This document shows, piece by piece, positions 1 to 12,585 of a stretch of 64,000 nucleotides of DNA. The DNA comes from Sarcocystis neurona (taxonomy: Eukaryota > Apicomplexa > Conoidasida > Eucoccidiorida > Sarcocystidae). Position 1 is the stretch's first letter; every line of letters begins with the position of its first letter. Both the position numbers and the translations under genes were made by a program. The DNA is taken from positions 8,440 through 72,439 of the forward strand of contig KL647304.1 of the NCBI GenBank assembly GCA_000727475.1, in the 5' to 3' direction. The notes beneath the pieces are model-generated. The model did no database searches. It was not told where the DNA came from and saw only the letters and a list, made by a program, of their open reading frames with translations.

Positions 1-1020
1 AGAGTCTCCACACTCAGTCCCGCAAGGTCACACCCTGGAACAATAAGCGTGACGATGGTTTGTCCAGATCCATTTCTATTGTCTCGTTTTCCACGCCCGA
101 CTCCCAGTCCAACTGTTCTGCGGAATGTATCCCCCCGCAGGGTAAGCTCCGGAAAAGGATGAAAGATTACACCGGTATGCAAACGCACTTCCTTATTGTT
201 TGCAAGACCCGTCCGCAGTCGGACTTCTGTGGGGCGTCACCTATCGCTTCAGCGACTTCTTCGTAGGCGGCTTACAAGACAAAGCGTCGCTAGTACATAG
301 GCAATCCTGGGAGATAAACCTGTTCTTCATAATAGTAATTGCACACTACGTCAGCCTTCGGTATCGGTCTCCTGCATGTGTTTGTCAACGACGATGCAGA
401 TATCTGATCGTGGACTTTCAAGTTGTGATGGATTTGTGAAAGGCAATAGCGCGGTTACATGGCAGTGTCGCGTTCAGCTCTCGCGCCTCTACTGTTTGCA
501 TCCAAAGGCACTGAAAGCAGTGAAATCTTAACCCGTTTGCCGTGTATGCACGAACTTCCTAAATGCGGAGCCGAGGGAGCTCTTTGAGATTCTGTAGCCG
601 CCCGAACACATTAAGGCCACTTAGAGTATTTGTGTTTGCAAGCCATGCCTCCATTCCTCTGGTCTCTGCGTTTCCTGTGTTACTCTGTAGTGGGATGAGG
701 GGTCCTTTTGCATTGAAGCTAATGACCAACTTTTTGAGATCCAACACAACAACTGGTGCCCACGACGCCCTGCCCCCCGGTGGCGACGGGACCTCGCAAC
801 TGGCAACATACATTTGTGACCTGCGTCTTGGAACAGTTGTACTGCGTTCAGATTCTGCCTCAAAGGCCTTCTTTGGGCGCTCTGTAAAAAATATTATGTA
901 ACCAACGCCCTCTGCTCAGCGAACACCCCTCGAAACAAGCGAACACCTGTTTTCAGCCATGTGATCTCAGGTCCATAACCTGCAGTAAGGGGCGAGGTGC
1001 ACTGCGTGTGTAGCATAGCC
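1..1020. repeat. Array unit 0, right-hand part
   Basis: Partial unit cut by the window edge. It carries the acttccttattgtttgc landmark near 187 and the attgcacactacgtcag landmark near 338. The segment at 730-830 has the ttttgagatccaacaca block that reappears near 6650. No reading frame here is long enough or shared widely enough to call a gene. Confidence 0.6.
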
Positions 1021-2984
1021 TACTCTCTGTCATTGAGACACCCACGTTTGACTCACGCCTCTGTGTTTTTCTCAGTCGGTCCTTTCTTTGTCGTATATTG
1101 CTTGGCAGCTCCTCCTTTGATGTACTGTTTTTAATGATGAGTAGGAGATTCCCCCAAAAAAGGCCAGAAACGCCACAGATTGATACCAGGGAGGATGATA
1201 GCACGACACGGCTCTTTAAAGCGTTAACGGCTCCCCAGAGTTTCGCGAACCATTCAATCCTCTTGCTGGATCGCCTTTCGCAAACGGCGCCCCTGATTGC
1301 AAACATCACACTGATTCCACGTGAGACATTTCTGTGTCCCCACCAAGTTCTTTTTCCATCACTTATTGCGATAGAACATCGTTGCGCAGTCTTAGTCACA
1401 ACACTAGTAGGCGACGGCTGTAACATCCCCAGAAGCTACCGGTTGGCAGAGATGGACACGGGCGCGGCAAAACCAGGAGTCATTGGCGGCCGACTCCAAA
1501 ATCGTTTCGTCACCACTCTGTGCTCAAACCCCTTCTGCAATGGTGAACTGTTTCTAAGAAAGGGGAAGAAGCATGCCGAAGCTTCCACCCGGCGCCTACC
1601 AAGAGGTCTGAGGTACACATTTGGTCGTCCCAGAGAAATAGCAAGTATGCCTGTTCGAGCCAAACGGTAATCACTGCCGTTTATCTGTGAATTTTCCTCG
1701 GACAGTTTACATAGAGGAAGGCGTGCGTGCCTTCCTCTATGACAACCATGCCGCATCCCCAATAATCCCTGACGCCACCTTCCCATATTGTGACTGCTAT
1801 CCAACATCCTCCCCCCCTCCTGTACAACTGGAGTAACAAGCTGCCCCACCGTCATAGACGAATCTCCTTCTTTGCTCACGTGTCGTTTGCCGCACCGCGT
1901 GGACCGTGCCGATAGCGACGTCTACACCTCTCCCTCTCTTTATCAGCATATATCTCAGCTCTTCGTATTAGCAGAACCACGCCTCACCAGCAGTCGTCGC
2001 GACGTTCATGTTTCCGGCACACTGGTGTTGTCCCACTTTTCACACCTGACCTGCGCCACCCTGCACAGATGAATAGCAAGAACAAAAGGGCATGCAGACC
2101 TACTTGCTTGTCATTTTGGCACCACGATTGCAGTTTGGTTCGCCCTGTTGCCTCATCAATCGCGTTATCGGCTCCTGCGTATGCGGCCCACGGGAGGACG
2201 CCTCGCTAAAAGGCAAGTAAACGTGGGAGGAGTGCATGCTGTCCCTCACCGCAGTTGCACCCCTGCGTCACTCTTTGCTGTCCTTCTTTTGCATGTGTTC
2301 ACCAACGGCGATGCAGATCTGTGATCGTACACTGTCGACTCGAGATGGCTTTGTGATCAGTACTGTTGTCGCTCCATACCCTGCCGCGTTCGGCATTCGC
2401 GTCTCTACCGTATGCACTTCACGAGCCGGCAGCAGGAAGTTTCCGTCTCTCGTAAGTCGTCTGCCCTATCCATCTATGAGCTTCCTGAAGGCAAAAGTGA
2501 ATGAGATATCTGACGCTCTGTAGCCGCCCGCAGACCGTTACGCCACCCAGTGCGGATTCGCACTCGCAGGCCGCAGCACCAGGCACTCGCTCTCTGCTTC
2601 TACTCTGTTCCTCTAGAGTTGGCGGTTTTTCCACGTGACGGAACGCTCAATATCCCGCACCCTAGAGTTTCGTTTGTGCTGAGGCTTTTGAACCACCTCT
2701 TGCAACTTAACACAGGGACTGATGTCGACAACGCCCTCCCTGCCCGTGTAAACCGGACCTAAGAGCTGGAGGCCTGTCCTGCGTTGAGACGCTGCGTCAC
2801 GGATCTATTTTACCCTCGCCGTAAAGAGTACTCCGTAGTCAACCCCTGCTAGCCAGCGAACATATTTCGGAAGAGACGATCAGCTGCTGTTATGTGGCTG
2901 CTTGTCTTTCGCTTCTATGAACTCTGGCCTGTCATGTAGAACAACGTGAGCGAAGGTGTACTGCACTGCGTTAGCAGCGTGGCT
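1021..2984. repeat. Array unit 1
   Basis: Unit delimited by successive core landmarks (length 1964). It contains the block near 1275-1410 (tttcgcaaacggcgcc, then gattccacgtgagac) that matches blocks near 5205, 7170, 8960, 10860 and 17350. The acttgcttgtcattttggc landmark is near 2100 and the gttgcacccctgcgtcac landmark near 2247. A 190-residue + frame (1098-1670) and a 157-residue - frame (953-1426) overlap each other. Neither is conserved as an open frame in the other units, so neither is called as a gene. Confidence 0.65.
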
Positions 2985-4958
2985 TACTCTGTTTCATTGC
3001 GCCCCTTATTCGTTCTACCTCGTACATTCTTTAGCATCCTCTACCCTGTTGTCCTGTTTCGAATAATGAGTAGTGGGGTTTCGTGGGAAGGCCGAAAACG
3101 GTATGTAATGATCTCATGTAAGACGGGAAACGAACAGGGCGCCCTGAGGATCACACATACTACAGCTGCGCGAAGGTCTTCCACAAACGACGGCCCCTGA
3201 CTGCGAACAGGATACTCTCTTCACAAGAAATCACAGAGCCACTCCGTGGTCTGCAAGACCTTTTCCATCTGTCGCTCAGGATCACGTGGCATGTACAAGA
3301 CGACTCAGTGATCGCCGGCACAACCGTGTTGTGGGGATTTTGTCTCCGACACTCTTTGACAGCGTTGAACTCCGCGTAAAGGGCTGAAAATTGCACAACG
3401 TCGTTTCCACCCTGAACACAGCAAAGGTTCTGAAGCGCAAAATTGGTATTCTCGGAGACAAAGCACGGGAGTCTGTCCGGATCAACCCGTACTCACTGCT
3501 GTTGACATATGGATCTTGCGCGGACGATTTGGTGCGGAGCAACCTCTTTTCCACTATAGGCACGCAGCGATTCCTGCCGAGGTACATGCATTGATGGAAA
3601 TCACGCCCAACCGCACCCGTTAAAACTGACGCCTTCTTCCCATTTGGATACTGCGTCCGCACATCCTCCCTTCCCTCTCGTACAACCGGAGTAACGGGCT
3701 GCACCCATCTGCGTAGGCGCATCCCTGGTCTTGCACATATTCCATCTGCCTCACCGGATGGACCACTTCGATAACAACGTCTCGTCGCATCCTTTCTCAG
3801 CATAACTTAAGTCTTTACATATACAGAATTAGAACCCATGAACAATCAACGCGACGTTAATCCCTCCTGCCTACTGCGTACCGTCGCATTCTTTGCACTG
3901 GACCGCACCATCCTGCAGGCCCAAATAGCTCCCAATGATGTCCTCATGATGTCAGACCTCACAGTGTTCTCCGGGAGCGAACGAAAGTCCCTACCGATAT
4001 GTATACGTACTTCCTTGCGATTGGGACTTCTCTTTTACAGTCCGTTTCGTTCAGGAGTTCCGCGAGCCGCATGCCTGACTCCTGCAAACGCGTGATACAG
4101 GACGGCTTTCCGCCAAAGAAGTGACACGCATGCATGATGTCTACCCTGTCGCTCGTTATGTGTGGTCACCTATGTCCGTCTCCCTCATCTCTTTCGTGCT
4201 TCCATTCATCGATGATGCTAATCTCTGATCGTGGATTCCCTAACGGGTGTTCATTTGTCCAAAAGGCATACGACGACTCGTGCCGCGTTTGCCTTCCTCC
4301 CGTTTACTATTTTCATCTGAGGGGCTTGTTATCGCTTTCCCACTCTACGCGCGAGACGCTGAGAATTGCCCTCGCAGGTAGTTCTTTTGTCTCATATAAC
4401 TCTGGCCTTTCTGAATGCCGGGAAAATGAAATACCTCACGGTTTCAAACTCCTCCGCACCTTGCAACGCTTTTCGTTATTATTTCGACCTGCTGGTAGGC
4501 AGCATCATCTTTCCCTCCTTCTGTGACTGATCTGTTCTTCTCGACCCAGTGACCTTACCATACGACAGAGTACTACAAACGCCGTTTCCTGGGCTGGCGC
4601 ACATCTGGATTTGACGTCGCTTTGTTTTTGCTGAATGCTGTGAACCACGTTCTCAGACGCAGCTAGGGCGTTGAGGTCAGGGACTCTCTCCTTACCGGCG
4701 AGGGATGGAGATGTTGATCGGCCAACGGTTGTGAGCACCACCATTTGACAACGACCCTGCTTTCAGTTTCTGCTGCACTTGTATAGACAAGGCCCCCTTC
4801 AGAGTGATGTGATGAACGGCATACGTGCAGCAAAGATTCGTCCAAAGGACGAGACAACTGCTTTCATGCGAGATGAGGCCTTTTCGCTCTTTGCCTTCTT
4901 GACGGTCACCTGAAAAGAGGAAAGCGAAATTGCGCTGCATCGCATTTATAGCGTAGCC
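2985..4958. repeat. Array unit 2
   Basis: Unit of 1974 bp. Recognisable blocks are cacaaacgacggcccctga (3183), cacgggagtctgtccgg (3466), cccaatgatgtcctcatg (3931) and the tail block near 4725 with cggccaacggttgtgagc. The last block matches 16860 and 18925. Frames are interrupted at positions that are open in other units. Confidence 0.65.
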
Positions 4959-6880
4959 TACTCTCTGCCATTGTAGCTCTCACTTTCCAAGCCGGAACCC
5001 AGATTTATTTCGCCCCGGTGGACACCTGTGGAACGTTGATTATGATGCGTAATCAAAAACCGCACACAGTGATTTCAGGCAAGGAGCTGTACAAGACTCT
5101 GCGTTCGTCTTGCCGCAGGTCCCACTAGAACCATGACACAGCAATCTGAGGGCCAGCCGTCCCCCCAGAGCCACATACAACATTCAACGCTCCTGCTCTA
5201 CCGTCCTCCGCAAACGACGACCGCTAGCTCCAGATATCATACAGATTCCACTCGAAATCATAGGTCCTCTCTGGGTCCGCAGGATCCTCTCTTCTCGCCA
5301 TTCGGGTTCACCTGTCATCCTTCCGCACTCATATTCACGACGGCGGTACGCGTCACCTATGACATGCTCATGAAAGTAACAAGTTGCCAAAAATCGACGT
5401 GGCCGCTGCAACCCCAAGGACCACCTGTGGCTAACGTGCAAAAACGTGTCTCAATCATACTTTGTTCGTGCAGTGCTGAGCACTTCGCACGGGTGTAATG
5501 TACGAAACTAGACGTGTAGTCCTTTTGAAACACCTGGTATTCGCTGCCGTCATTATGCCAATCTCTCGCAGACGATTTGACGCGTTGTGCTGCTGCTTTC
5601 CGTATTATGCAGAAAAAAATTACTGCGCAGATGTAAGCCGCACACACAACCGGGGCCCCGTCACAAACGTCCTCTAATGCCTTCGTCCTGCAGTGCGTCT
5701 TTGTCACGACAATCTCCACTACATCCCGCAGGGTCGGAATATCAGAGCTCTCCTTCACCTACAAGCGTTTCCTTCCCCTCGTCCACGTCCCCTCTTCTTC
5801 ATCCGTTGTACAAAGGCGAGGACAGTGTCCACATTCTTCAAGTTCAGAAGAATATTGTCGTTGGTCTCACTAGCTAAATTTGTCAAGCCGCGCCGTTCAT
5901 CCTTCCAAGTCCGCACCCTTTCATTTTGCAATACGTCAGAACCGCCTTGTACCTCCAAGTGCCTCCCAATGACGTACGAAAGGTGCCATGCTGCGCAGTG
6001 GCTTCCAGAACCAGGTGAGGGATTACGTCCTAATGTGTACGTACACGCTTGTCGTTGGGATATCTCATTTTAAAATCGCTCCACTCTGGTGCTCCACTGA
6101 TCGTGACGGACAGGACAGTTTCCGTTTAGGTGTCCGACACACGTGGAAGGTGTACAAGGTGTCCAGCATCGTTGTCGTACACGCACCTGTGCCTCTCTCG
6201 TATATTTTCTGCTCCTTTTTTCGTCAACGAGCATACGGACGTGTGATCGTGGACCGGACCAGGAGGAAAGACTTTCAATTGCGACCGATGTCGCTCCACT
6301 CGACCGCAGCCTCCAATTTGGGCTCCTCTTCCTTTTGCAACTGGGGTCCTTTTCGTTGCTGCCGCCCCTGATGATGTGAAAGCCCGAGTTCGTATCGTTC
6401 CTGGAACATTTGCGCTAAATACGTCTGATATTTCTGAACCTTGGAAAAAAGAAAACTTTTTGTGTTGCCTCAGGGTATCCGCACAGCACTACACTATTGG
6501 ACACCAGCTCGAACTCCGACGCTACTCCGTGAGGTTCTGGACCTTCGCGCCGATTCTGACAATGTAGAGCCGGCGGCCTTTTTAAGCAAGGAAACAGTGT
6601 TTTGCCTGCGGTAAATGCTGCGAAACACCTCTTGCAACCAGACAAAACGATTGAGATCCACGACAATCTCTGTTCGGCTTGGCAACCGAAAATAATGGTT
6701 AGTCAAAATCTGTGAACTACAAGCTTGGACGCCTGAAACTGGGTTCAGTTTCTGATTCACACGCCTACATTGCACTCCCTTCAAAACAATGTAGTCAACG
6801 CTTTCTGCTCAGGTGCCTTCTGATCTGTCATCTACAGTAACGGGAGGGAAGATGTTTTGCATTGCGTTTATACCATAGTC
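4959..6880. repeat. Array unit 3
   Basis: Unit of 1922 bp. Its best-preserved block is 5966-6085, which aligns over more than 110 bases with 9755-9875 at about 79% identity. It also shares the exon-sized block at 6650-6760 with other units. A 127-residue + frame (5988-6371) and short minus frames lie on top of one another, and neither is maintained in the neighbouring units. Confidence 0.65.
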
Positions 6881-8753
6881 TACTCGTCGCCACTAGTCAT
6901 TTGAGACTAACGACTCTGTGTTCCTCCGGTCCCCTTCGCTGCTTGTCGTCCATGGTTTACGGAGCCCTTCACTTCATGTACGCTTCATAATCACATGTGG
7001 TATATTCTTCGGAAGAGGCCAAAGATGCACGGAATGGTCACTTAAAGCAGCAGACAACACTCTTGTTCCAGTTTAAAACGGGTACTACTGAAACCATGCG
7101 GTCCGTGCGCCGCCAACGTCCCGCCGCAAGTTTTTCCAACACCAATATTCATGGTCGACCACCATGCGCAAAAGCGACGACCCCAACCACAAAGGCCATG
7201 CAGATTCCACGTGAAATTATCTGGCGCCTCCGATTTCGCGCACTCATCTTCCATTCTTATCCAGCTTGACGTACTAGACGTCGGTATCCCTACTCAGAGC
7301 ACTAATAAGCTTGGCCTATTGCATTTCCACAGAGGTTACAATATTCGATAGGTCAAGTAGGCCGTCGAAAAAGACGAATCAGGGCCGAGGATAGAAAAGA
7401 CTCATAAACATTCTGTGCTGGTTCCGTTTTTGAGTGCTCACCTCCGCCTGAAAGACGGACAGATGCATATCATCTTTCTCAATAGGATCCCACAAACGGG
7501 TCTGAAATAGGGAACTGATACTCAAAGAATCGGCACGGGAGTCCATTCGAACTCACCGGTACTCACTGCCGTAATTATCTGAACCCCCTCCCTAGACAGC
7601 TTCACGCAAGTTTTCCTCTTTTTTGCAGGGTGCATAGATCGTTTTTGGCACAGGTCTACCCCTCAAGCACGACTGAGACGAGTCACGCATGACCCCTGAC
7701 GCATTCGTCTCACCCCACGAACGCGTCACCACACCCCTCCCACCTCCCTGGAACAACCGCATGGGCAAATCCCTAGACTCGTTCAAGTGTCGCGTGCTCC
7801 TCCGAGTGAAGAGGAAGACACCCTCGTTTAGGCTTATCCATATGCTAACTCAGGACATACAAGCGCTACACACTCGCTTAAATACACTCCGTAAGGAATG
7901 ATCACGACGTCGCCCCAGCCGGCCTGTACTCTCTCATTTTTCACACTTAAGCCGCCCTGCGCTGCGCTCGCGGACAACACCCAGTGACCGCACAAGCTGT
8001 TACGTCGCGCAGCACTCTCCGATTGCTAATGACGGATCAAACAGGTGGGCATGCGTACTTCCTTGTCATTGTGACACCTCAATTCGGAGCACCCCAGTGC
8101 TCCACGGATGGCACTGCCTGCTCCTGAATATCCGGCAAACAGAAAAATTCTCCTGTTTAAGGAGTGACAGTTCCGGAAATTTTGTGTGGTGGAAGTCATC
8201 GCAGTCGCACACCTACGTCAGTCACGGTCGTCGCGTTCCCGCTTTCTTCTACCAGCAGTGACGTTGATTTGTGAATATGTATTTCCGAAGTGGTATAGAT
8301 TTGCGACCACTACTGGTGACGTTGCAATGCCACCGTTGCATCCAGCTTCCGGTTTCTACCCTTTTGAGCTGAGGACCTTGTTTCTCCTCTCGGAGACCCT
8401 GCACCAGAAGAAGGGAAGTGCTACCGCACATAGGCATGTGCCTTGGATACCTCCGGCCATTCTGAACGCTGGCAAAAAGGAATCATTCGAGGCGCCGCAC
8501 CCTTTCTTAGTAATTGGAAAACAACTGTGAGCTGCAGTATTAAGTCTTCTCTCGCATATGGTTCCCCGTTGATATGTCTATATTTCACTACTTCTACGTC
8601 TATGGCCTCAACGCCTTCTTTTGAATAAATTCCCAGCATAAGTATCTAACAGCTGCCAGCGTGCTGCGGAGTCACTTTCGCCATTCCGCCCTGCGGTCTG
8701 TCGTGTCCAGTGACGGTTGCAAAAATGTAGAGCGCTGCGTTTACTGTTTAGCT
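6881..8753. repeat. Array unit 4
   Basis: Unit of 1873 bp. Here the core landmark is altered (tactcgtcgccac). It retains the gcaaaagcgacgacccc block (7168), the cacgggagtccattcgaac block (7536) and the block near 8391-8475 with agaagaagggaagtgctac. That last block recurs near 11990, 14478 and 16515. Confidence 0.6.
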
Positions 8754-10565
8754 TACTCTCTGCGGTTGCACACGTCATTTCTGACGAACGACGTCATGCT
8801 TATCTCACCCTTCCCGTCTTTTCTCCGACGCTCCCTGCACCGGCTCTGTCCGGATATAACGTTTTATACCATGAAGGGGATGAAAAGAAAAAAGCTTACA
8901 ATTCCAGTTGAGTACAAGAACCACAAAACCTTGACACATCGCCAGGCGGTTCCCACCGACAGCCTCTGCAAAGGACGGTGCCTAATTGCAAATATTATAC
9001 CGGTTCCACACAAAACCATAATTCTCCTATCGCGTGCGTACGGCAGTCGCCGTTCATCAATCGGCATGACTGTTCACACAAGCTACTATTTCACACAAGC
9101 CAAGGCGACGGCGACAATACAACGGATGGTCTGTAAGCAACGTCCACATATTCTATGTGCGTGCCCTTTGTTCGGTGTGAACATTTCCAAAGTGACGGAA
9201 AGACGCATAAGTACGCACCCACTCCGACCCCTTCCACAGATCTCAGGTACAGAAGTATTAGTTCCAGGTGTGTAGTAGGGGATCCTGTTCGGACCACTTG
9301 ATATTCATTTCCGTCACCATGCGGCACCTCCACCGAGGTTTGACTTGCAGTGTTCCCTTTTTTTTTGTGCATGCACACATCACTTCCTGCTGGATATACT
9401 CCCGTAGCACAATGGCGCCGAATCGCCCACGATTCCTGACGCCCCTTTCCCCCTTTTGCTACTGTGTCGTCACAACTTCATCTCCGTACTACGAAGTCGT
9501 AAATTTATAGTACATACACCTCCGCATTGCACACAAGCGTGTAGCTCCGCTTGCCCAGATCCGGTTTACGTAACCACTTCTACAGCGGCAATTACAGGGT
9601 CAAGTGTCCAATTTCGAAGGATATTCTCATGCGTCTCACTAGCTGAATTAGTCAAGCAGTACTACCCGCGGCGCCGTTCTTCCATCCTCAGCTGTACCAA
9701 CTCACTAATGTCTTTTTGCAAGCCGTCGGCGCTACCTTGCACATGCAAATCCCTTGCAATGACGTATAAAGGGTGCCGTGCTGTGCAGTAGTTTCCAAGA
9801 TCAAGTGAAGAACCATGTCCGAATGTGTACATACACGCTTGCCATTTTGATATCTCATTTACAAGTCGCTCCTTCCTGATTTCCACGGGTCACGACGGAC
9901 CCCACAGTGCTTCGTCAAAGATCTGGCTTCCCTAAAAGGTAAATAGGCTGTCCACCGTCATCGAAATTGCACACCTGCGTGCGTTTTACACTACCATCTC
10001 CAGTGTCTTCTCATCAACTAACACAATTGTCTGCGGTCGCGGCCTGGAGCACGAGGATGGATTTATGACGAGTCCGGCTACCGGTTCATACCATCGCCGC
10101 ATTCGGCCGGTGTTCCTTTGCACCTTTCAGCTGAGGACATTGTTCGGTGCCCCAGGCCTGTACGTGCCAGAAGCAGGGAATTGCGACCAACGTAGACCGT
10201 CTCCTCCACGCAGGTCTGAACTTCCTTCTCGCGGGGAAAGGAAATCCACTGAGGCGGCCCAGCTGGAGTGCCCAGCGGTGCGCCATTCGGTGACTCTTCA
10301 CGCCTCTGTGTGTGTTCTGCTAGTGTGGACACGGCGATCTTCCGCATGGCAGAAGGTTTCAAATTCTGTCCACTGCTCAAGTCTGTGAACAACTGTCACC
10401 AGTGCACCACGAGAATAGAGACGGACGAGGCTCTTCTTCCATAAATTCTTCAGAACAGAGGATAGCCCCTTTTATGCGGGACAATGCTTTTCTTCATTAT
10501 TCACGTGATCTGCCATGTTCAGTAGCGGGAGCGCAAACGTACAGCATTGCGTTTGCGGGATAGCA
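8754..10565. repeat. Array unit 5
   Basis: Unit of 1812 bp, the shortest clear one. It holds the second member of the best-aligned pair (9755-9875 against 5966-6085). It also has the gcacacctgcgtgcg landmark near 9966 and the tcagctgaggacattgttc block near 10127. A 204-residue + frame (8661-9275) crosses the unit boundary and is not conserved in the other units. Confidence 0.6.
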
Positions 10566-12585
10566 GACTCTCTGACGTCGCAATTCTCGTTTCCGCCGCA
10601 CGATCCTGTGTTTGTCTTTTCCCGATCGCTACTTGTCGTACACTGTCCAGCAGCTCCTCTGACATATCGTATTGTGTTACAGACCAACGTCTCTCTGAAC
10701 AAAAGCCAAAAAGAACGCTGATCAACTTCAGGCAAGCCACAGCACAGAGCTCTACGCTAAACATAATGCAGCTGCCCCTAATATAACGTAACAGGGCCTT
10801 CATGTCGCCTTCCTCCAGCACACGTGTATCCGATGTTCAATGGTCCTGCTCGACCCACCTCTGCAAAAGACGACGCCTCGCTGCAAGCACCGGTCTCGAT
10901 TCCCGCAAGAATTTTGCCTTCGACCACTCAGCTTGATGTACCTTCCGCGTCCCTATTCACAACACCAGCAGGCCTAGCTTGTAGCATAATCACACAAGAT
11001 ACTGTTTTCCATTAATCGACATTGCCGTGGCAAAAAGACAAATCGACAGTGGCCGATGTTCAACTGGTCTTGCGAACATTCTTTGCTGGTGTCCTTTATG
11101 GACTGCTCACCTCCCCCTAGGAAATGGAAAGATACATATCAGTGTTCCCTTTTGGAACTTTCTCACATGTCTGGAACACGAAATTTATACTCAGAGGCGC
11201 AGCGAGAGAGTTTATTCGAACAAGCTGAACTTTCAGTGCGCTGCGTAGTCAGCCTGAACTCCTCAAGCACAACCAGGTCGAGTCACTCATGACCCCTGAT
11301 GCCTCCGCTCCACCCTGCGACTGCGTCAGCAAAACGTCCCCTCCTTCCTGTACAATCGGAACAGTCGGCTATATCCGTCCCTCTGTGAAAAAATGCCGGG
11401 CCGCTTCCGTCTGTCCTCCTCCATCAAGCAGAGCATGCCGACAACAACGGCCACACTCCTCCGTCTCGTAACTACGGATATCGAAAGCCTTTGCACTTGC
11501 TGAAAGACGCCGAGCGAACAGTGATGATCCTCCCTTAATCTGTACTTTCCGATATTCCACATCCGAGTCGCACTAGCCTGCATGCCGGAACGGTTCCCAA
11601 TGGCGTGCAGAAGGTGTCATGCACTAAGGAAATGTTCTGCAGCAAATAAAGCATCAGATCCTAGTGCACACGTACTTGCTACTCATGGCAAGTCATTTTC
11701 AGATCTCTTCGCTGGGACGCTCCAAGAATTCGAATCATCAGCTCCGGCATACGTGGCAGACAGGACACCGTTCCTGCAGGGTGTACACACCATCCACCGT
11801 AATTGCACAATTGGATTCGACATGCGGATCAGCTCCCTTCGTCTGCTCATCCACATTGATGTTGATTGTGCTGGTGGATTTCCGAGTGGTTAGAGATTTG
11901 TTCACTGTACTTGCGCCGTTTAAGGTCGGCGCCGCCTTTGGAAACTTTTGCCGTTTTTAGCTGAGTAATTTGTCCTCGTTCCTGGACAATACGCCTCAGC
12001 TGCAGGGGAGTGCTACCTCACATAGAGCGTCTGCTATTTGTATCTGTGGCTTTTCTGAACGCCGACAAAATGATATTTTCTAGGGTCCGCAGCGTGCGGC
12101 CGCCGCTGTTCTATTGGCTACATGCTGGTCCTCCCAAACCGCGTCGTCAGGTTCTCGTTCTCTGCGCTTTTTCTACTTGTCTCAACACGGCGATCCTTCC
12201 GCATGGCTGAACATCACAAATCCTTCCCTTCAGATGTGGGTGACGCTCCCTTGTCTGAACTCAAGGGTATAAACCACTGCTTAAGAAACAACATGGCGAG
12301 TGAGTCCACCACTGTGTCCTTCCCGGTGGCGAAACGACACAATGACTGGCCAGCATTCGGGAGCTCCATGTTTGGAGGCTGTTCCTGAGTTCAGCTTCTG
12401 GTCCAAGTGTATAAGCTGCAAGCTCTCTAAATTATGTGCTGAATGGCTACTTCTCAGCGTGAATTCCTCAGAAAAGACGATCGACTCCTTTTATGAAATG
12501 CAATTTCTTTCTGCCATCCGCTATCTGGTCTGTCATGTTCAGTGACAGGAAGGAAAACGTAGAGCATTGCGTCACCAGCCTGGCG
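10566..12585. repeat. Array unit 6
   Basis: Unit of 2020 bp. It carries the cctctgcaaaagacgacgcc block (10857), the aaatcgacagtggccgatg block (11038) matching 15525 and 17565, and gaccctgatgcctccgctcc (near 11290) matching 15842. The tail block near 12365-12430 (gagttcagcttctggtccaa) matches 16890. Confidence 0.65.
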
